Origin: Ureibacillus thermosphaericus
Lineage (GTDB): Bacteria; Bacillota; Bacilli; Bacillales_A; Planococcaceae
Direction of reading: 5' to 3'
Assembly (NCBI RefSeq): GCF_012396605.1
Contig: NZ_JAAXPW010000026.1
Span: 1 to 47,781, forward strand
DNA length: 47,781 nt
The notes below the pieces were generated by a model that saw only the letters and a list, made by a program, of their open reading frames with translations, ran no database searches and was not told the origin of the DNA. The translations under genes were made by a program, and so were the position numbers. Positions within the stretch are counted from its first letter, which is position 1. Each line of letters starts with the position of its first letter. This document shows, piece after piece, positions 41,906 to 47,781 of the stretch.

Positions 41906-44355
41906 TTATAAATCCTTTATAACTTCTTGAATAGGTTTGAGAATTTTTACAAATAATAATTCACCATCGTTGTTTATATCGAATTTCAATGAACCATTTG
42001 AATAACGATCTGCTTTAGTGAGTTCAGAAATTGCAAATTTCTCTTGTACTTGTTTTTTCGTTACTACAAGTACCGAATCTTCTTCATTAACAACCAAAAC
42101 GTTAAAGATACGGTGAGGATTTGTTTTTAATTCTTTCAATATGACAAGACCACGTTTAGCTCGGCCTGTTCGTTCGATTTCGGAAATACTCATCCGTTTG
42201 ATTGCACCTCGATGGGTAACGACAAGTACATCTTGTTTAGCATCTTTTTCAATTACATTAACTGCGGCTAATATATCATCATCTTTTAAATTGATGCCTT
42301 TAACCCCACCTGTTTTGACACCCGTAATCGGTATTTCTTCCATGTTAAATCGTACTGTATAGCTTAAATATGATGTTAGGATAACATCCTTATCGGAAGA
42401 TACAAGGTTTGCATAAATCATTTCATCGTCATTTTTTAGGTTCATTGACTTAATTGGTTTGGAGTATCGAGATACTTGATATTCAGCTAGACTCGAACGC
42501 TTCACTTGTCCTTGTTTTGATGCCGTTAATACATGTAAGTTTTCATCATCAAAGTTTTCAACGCCAATAGCACCTATTACTTTTTCGCCTTCTTCAATCG
42601 GAACAATACTTGAAATATGTTGACCTAAATCTTTCCAACGAATATCCGGCAATTCATGAACTGGTTGATAAATGTAGTTACCTTTATTCGTGAAAATTAA
42701 TAGGTAATGTTGAGTATTCAATGTCTCTTCAAATAGTAAATAATCCGATTCTTTCATTGCAATATCTTCCGGGCTTGACGCTGCATAAGATCGTAGACTT
42801 GTCCGTTTTACATAACCATCTTTTGTAACAGTCACGACAACATCTTCGCTTGGCACTAAAACGTCTAGAGACAATTTGATTTCTTTAATTTCAGCTTGGA
42901 TAGTGGAACGTCGAGGCTCGTCAAACTTTTTACGCAATTCTTGGATTTCTTTTTTAATGACCTTAATTAATTCTTTTTCACTACTTAATATTTTCGATAG
43001 TTTTTCTGTTGTTTTTTGTAATTCTTCATGCTCTTTTTGGAGCTGCGTAATATCTGTATTTGTTAAACGATATAATTGCAAGTTAACAATTGCTTCTGCT
43101 TGTGCTTCAGTAAATTGGAATTTCGATTGCAAATTGTTTTTTGCATCTCGTTTATCTTTAGAAGAACGAATTGTTTGAATGACGTCATCTAAAATGGATA
43201 AAGCTTTTATCAAACCTTCAACGATATGTAATCGATCTTTTGCTTTTTGAAGGTCAAATTTCGTCCTTCTTGTTACAACATCCTTTTGATGATCGATATA
43301 TGCATCTAGCATTAATGGAAGTGTCATCATTGTTGGACGCCGATTATGAATAGCAATCATATTAAAGTTATATGTGATTTGTAAGTCTGTGTTTTTATAT
43401 AGATAGTTTAAAATGGCTTCTCCATCAATATCTTTCTTTAATTCAATAACAATTCGGAGTCCTGCTGTTCGGTCAGATTCATCTCGAATGTCAGCAATCC
43501 CCTCTAAACGCTTGTCAAAACGCATTTCATCAATTTTCTTTACAAGTTGTGCTTTATTCACATCATAAGGGATTTCAGTGATGACAATTTGCTCTTTTCC
43601 ACCTTTAATGGGTTCTATTGTTGCTTTGGAGCGAATAATAATTTTTCCTTTGCCTGTTTCATAGGCTTTTTTAATGCCATCAATCCCTTCTATGATTGCA
43701 CCAGTAGGAAAATCAGGCCCCTTTATAACTGTCATTAAATCATCTACAGTACAATTTGGATGGTCTAGACGCATCAATATTCCATCTAATACTTCTGACA
43801 AGTTGTGAGGTGGTATATCTGTTGCGTAACCTGCAGAAATACCAGTAGCACCGTTTACAAGTAAGTTAGGAAGTTTAGCAGGAAGCACAGTCGGTTCAGT
43901 GTCTTGGTCATCAAAGTTTGGAACGAAATCGACTGTTTGTTTATCAATATCTTTTAGCATTTCTGCAGCTACAACGGAAAGGCGCGCTTCCGTATAACGC
44001 ATTGCTGCTGGGGGGTCACCATCAACCGAACCGTTATTTCCATGCATTTCAATTAACGGATAGCGAGCTTTCCAATCTTGGCTAAGTCGTACCATTGCTT
44101 CATATACGGATGAATCCCCATGAGGATGGTAGTTACCAATAACATTACCGACTGTTTTCGCAGATTTTCGGAATGGTTTTTCATGGGTGTTCCCTTCCCT
44201 ATACATCGCATAAAGAATTCTACGTTGCACAGGTTTTAATCCATCTCGAGCGTCGGGAATCGCTCGGTCTTGAATAATGTATTTACTGTAGCGACTAAAA
44301 CGATCGCCAATCACGTCTTCTAAAGTTAATTCATGAAATCGTTCGGTTGACGCCA

Positions 44356-44356
<1 letters not shown>
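41906..44356 (-). CDS. parC: DNA topoisomerase IV subunit A
   Basis: 816 residues behind AAGGAGGAAGAAT, overlapping the parE stop by one base. Winged-helix region [19 protein letters not shown] with Ser82 and Glu86, the wild-type residues at the positions of quinolone resistance in S. aureus GrlA (80/84), and the catalytic Arg120-Tyr121 in [11 protein letters not shown]. The tower and coiled-coil region follows, then the beta-pinwheel C-terminal domain ([43 protein letters not shown]). With ParE it decatenates daughter chromosomes at the end of replication, fitting the terminus setting. Confidence 0.97.
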
Positions 44357-46742
<2,386 letters not shown>

Positions 46743-47345
46743 ATGATTAATGTAATAGCAGTCATTTGTGCGTATTTAATCGGTTCGATTCCGTCTGGAT
46801 TATGGATTGGAAAAATTTTTTATAAAACGGATATTCGAGAATTTGGAAGTGGTAACTTAGGTGCTACAAATACATTCCGCGTATTAGGAAAAAAAGCTGG
46901 AATGGTTGTTACCATCATGGATATTTTAAAAGGTACAGTAGCAACGATACTACCAATATTTCCGTTTTTCAGTGATACGATAGTACATCCTCTTATTTTA
47001 GGAGCAATAGCCGCGGTTGGACATATGTTCCCAATCTTTGCAGGTTTTCGTGGCGGAAAAGCTGTGGCAACATCAGGCGGTGTATTGTTAGGTTATTCAT
47101 GGCCGTTTTTTATAATTTTAATCATCGGCTTCTTCATCAGTTTAAAACTGACGAAAATTGTTAGTTTATCGTCAATGGTTGTATCTGTCATAGCCGTGAT
47201 TTATAGCATTATTTACTGGTTACTTACTGGTGATTACGCTTTATTTATCTTAGTATTGATTTTAGCTACTTTTATATTTTATCGACATAAATCCAATATC
47301 AAACGCATCAAAGAAGGTACGGAACCGAAAGTTAAGTGGTTATAA
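46743..47345 (+). CDS. plsY: Glycerol-3-phosphate acyltransferase PlsY
   Basis: 200 residues behind GAAAGGAATC. A five-helix membrane protein with the three PlsY motifs: [30 protein letters not shown] and [11 protein letters not shown]. It moves the acyl group from acyl-phosphate to sn-glycerol-3-phosphate, the first step of phospholipid synthesis. Followed by yneR after 25 bp, as in B. subtilis, where this pair also lies divergent from parE-parC. Confidence 0.96.
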   Translation: MINVIAVICAYLIGSIPSGLWIGKIFYKTDIREFGSGNLGATNTFRVLGKKAGMVVTIMDILKGTVATILPIFPFFSDTIVHPLILGAIAAVGHMFPIFAGFRGGKAVATSGGVLLGYSWPFFIILIIGFFISLKLTKIVSLSSMVVSVIAVIYSIIYWLLTGDYALFILVLILATFIFYRHKSNIKRIKEGTEPKVKWL

Positions 47346-47370
47346 TGTTTTTCGAAAGGATTTGGCGTAA

Positions 47371-47667
47371 ATGAAAATTATTATTTCGGATGAAGCGTTG
47401 GCTTGGTTCAAAGAAGAGATGGAAGTAGAATCAGGTGATTACATAAGGTTTTACGCTCGTTACGGTGGTTCTTCCCCTTTCCATGAAGCTTTTTCTTTAG
47501 GAATGAACCGTGAAAAGCCTCATAATATTGGGGTTGAAACGGTTGTAGATGGCATCCATTTTTATGTTGAAAAAGATGATGAATGGTTTTTCAATAATCA
47601 TGACTTATATGTTTCTATTGATTCAAAAACGGATGAATTAATTTACGACTATAAAAAAATCGAGTAG
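47371..47667 (+). CDS. yneR: HesB-like Fe-S biosynthesis family protein
   Basis: 98 residues behind CGAAAGGATT. HesB/IscA-like fold (MKIIISDEALAWFKEEM, YIRFYARYGGSSPFHEAFSL, then VETVVDGIHFYVEKDDEWFF) but without the three cysteines of A-type Fe-S carriers, as usual for the YneR subgroup. Function unknown. The stop codon TAG coincides with the 3' end of the group II intron on the other strand, so the last codon and stop may be intron-derived and the original C-terminus slightly different. Confidence 0.9.
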   Translation: MKIIISDEALAWFKEEMEVESGDYIRFYARYGGSSPFHEAFSLGMNREKPHNIGVETVVDGIHFYVEKDDEWFFNNHDLYVSIDSKTDELIYDYKKIE

Positions 47668-47781
47668 GAGGGAGCGATTAACTCCCGTCCTCTCACACCA
47701 CCGTACGTACGGTTCCGTATACGGCGGTTCAATTAAGATGATTGACGCAAGTCTTTATAACTTCCGTGAATAGCTGTTCTC
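47664..47781 (-). mobile_element. 3' end of a group II intron (domains V-VI)
   Basis: On the minus strand GAACCGCCGTATACGG and CGTACGGTGGTGTG (47696-47730) form a domain V hairpin: outer stem ACCGCCGTA/TACGGTGGT, a two-base CG bulge, inner stem TACG/CGTA with a four-base loop. Domain VI (GGACGGGAG/CTCCCTCC) follows and the intron would end ...CTAC at 47664. The CCGCCG stem is compatible with the CGC triad of bacterial class C introns. The 5' part lies outside the window. Confidence 0.82.
47733..47781 (-). CDS. ltrA: C-terminal end of group II intron reverse transcriptase/maturase (partial)
   Basis: The minus strand reads RTAIHGSYKDLRQSS then TAA (47733-47735), a tail I recognise from LtrA-like intron-encoded proteins. 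The stop lies two bases before domain V, as expected for a protein encoded in domain IV. The rest of the gene is beyond the window. Confidence 0.75.
   Translation of the reverse strand, partial: RTAIHGSYKDLRQSS

Overview
The window is AT-rich, low-GC Firmicute chromosome. The PBP2A-type class B penicillin-binding protein, the plsY-yneR / parE-parC arrangement, a replication terminator protein and a Bacillus-type dif site all point to Bacillales, most like the Lysinibacillus/Ureibacillus/Solibacillus group (Planococcaceae). Genus is inferred from general gene character, not from a marker. TTG starts are common (parE, prolyl hydroxylase, AI-2E transporter, aminotransferase, HAD).

Layout. 1-500: the cut C-terminus of an IS1182-type transposase, strong hairpins and a frameshifted small gene. 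0.9-10.9 kb: a defence island on the + strand. It holds a degenerate-PLD/SNF2 helicase, a DUF4391 protein, a type III-like Mod methyltransferase and a Res helicase-nuclease, followed by an Mrr-type nuclease with a probable PUA-like reader domain behind its own terminator, and a small unknown protein. 11.4-13.6 kb: decayed accessory DNA with a small DUF6366-like membrane protein, a frameshifted secreted protein, a secreted protein and a headless Lrp/AsnC fragment. 13.6-18 kb: patatin-like lipase, PNPOx-fold protein and a PbpA-like transpeptidase. 18-25.4 kb, mostly - strand: 3-hydroxybutyrate permease and dehydrogenase, a lipoprotein, an ABC-F ATPase, a prolyl 4-hydroxylase and MsrA. 25.6-35.6 kb: LCP protein, AI-2E-type transporter, aminotransferase, a P-loop/Asp23-like fusion, crotonase-fold protein, YqeY, a helical-repeat protein, small ORFs and a HAD phosphatase. 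35.9-41.8 kb: rtp, a 1.2-kb gap containing dif, a DUF485-ActP acetate uptake pair, an orphan LivJ-like lipoprotein and an EamA transporter. 41.9-47.7 kb: topoisomerase IV (parE-parC), plsY and yneR. The right edge is the 3' end of a group II intron abutting the yneR stop codon.

Main observation: this is a replication terminus. rtp (35921-36289) lies 0.6 kb from a dif site (36882-36909, 25 of 28 positions equal to B. subtilis dif as I recall it). Two identical 23-bp elements carrying a perfect XerD arm but no XerC arm (21471-21493, 24769-24791) sit in the opposite orientation and resemble the XerD-binding sites reported to unload SMC in B. subtilis. A 103-bp tandem repeat adjoins the first of them. 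Two TATGTACTA cores resembling the RTP B-site half of Ter face each other in the gap upstream of rtp. Gene orientation fits: the left 18 kb is + strand, and parE/parC on the right is - strand.
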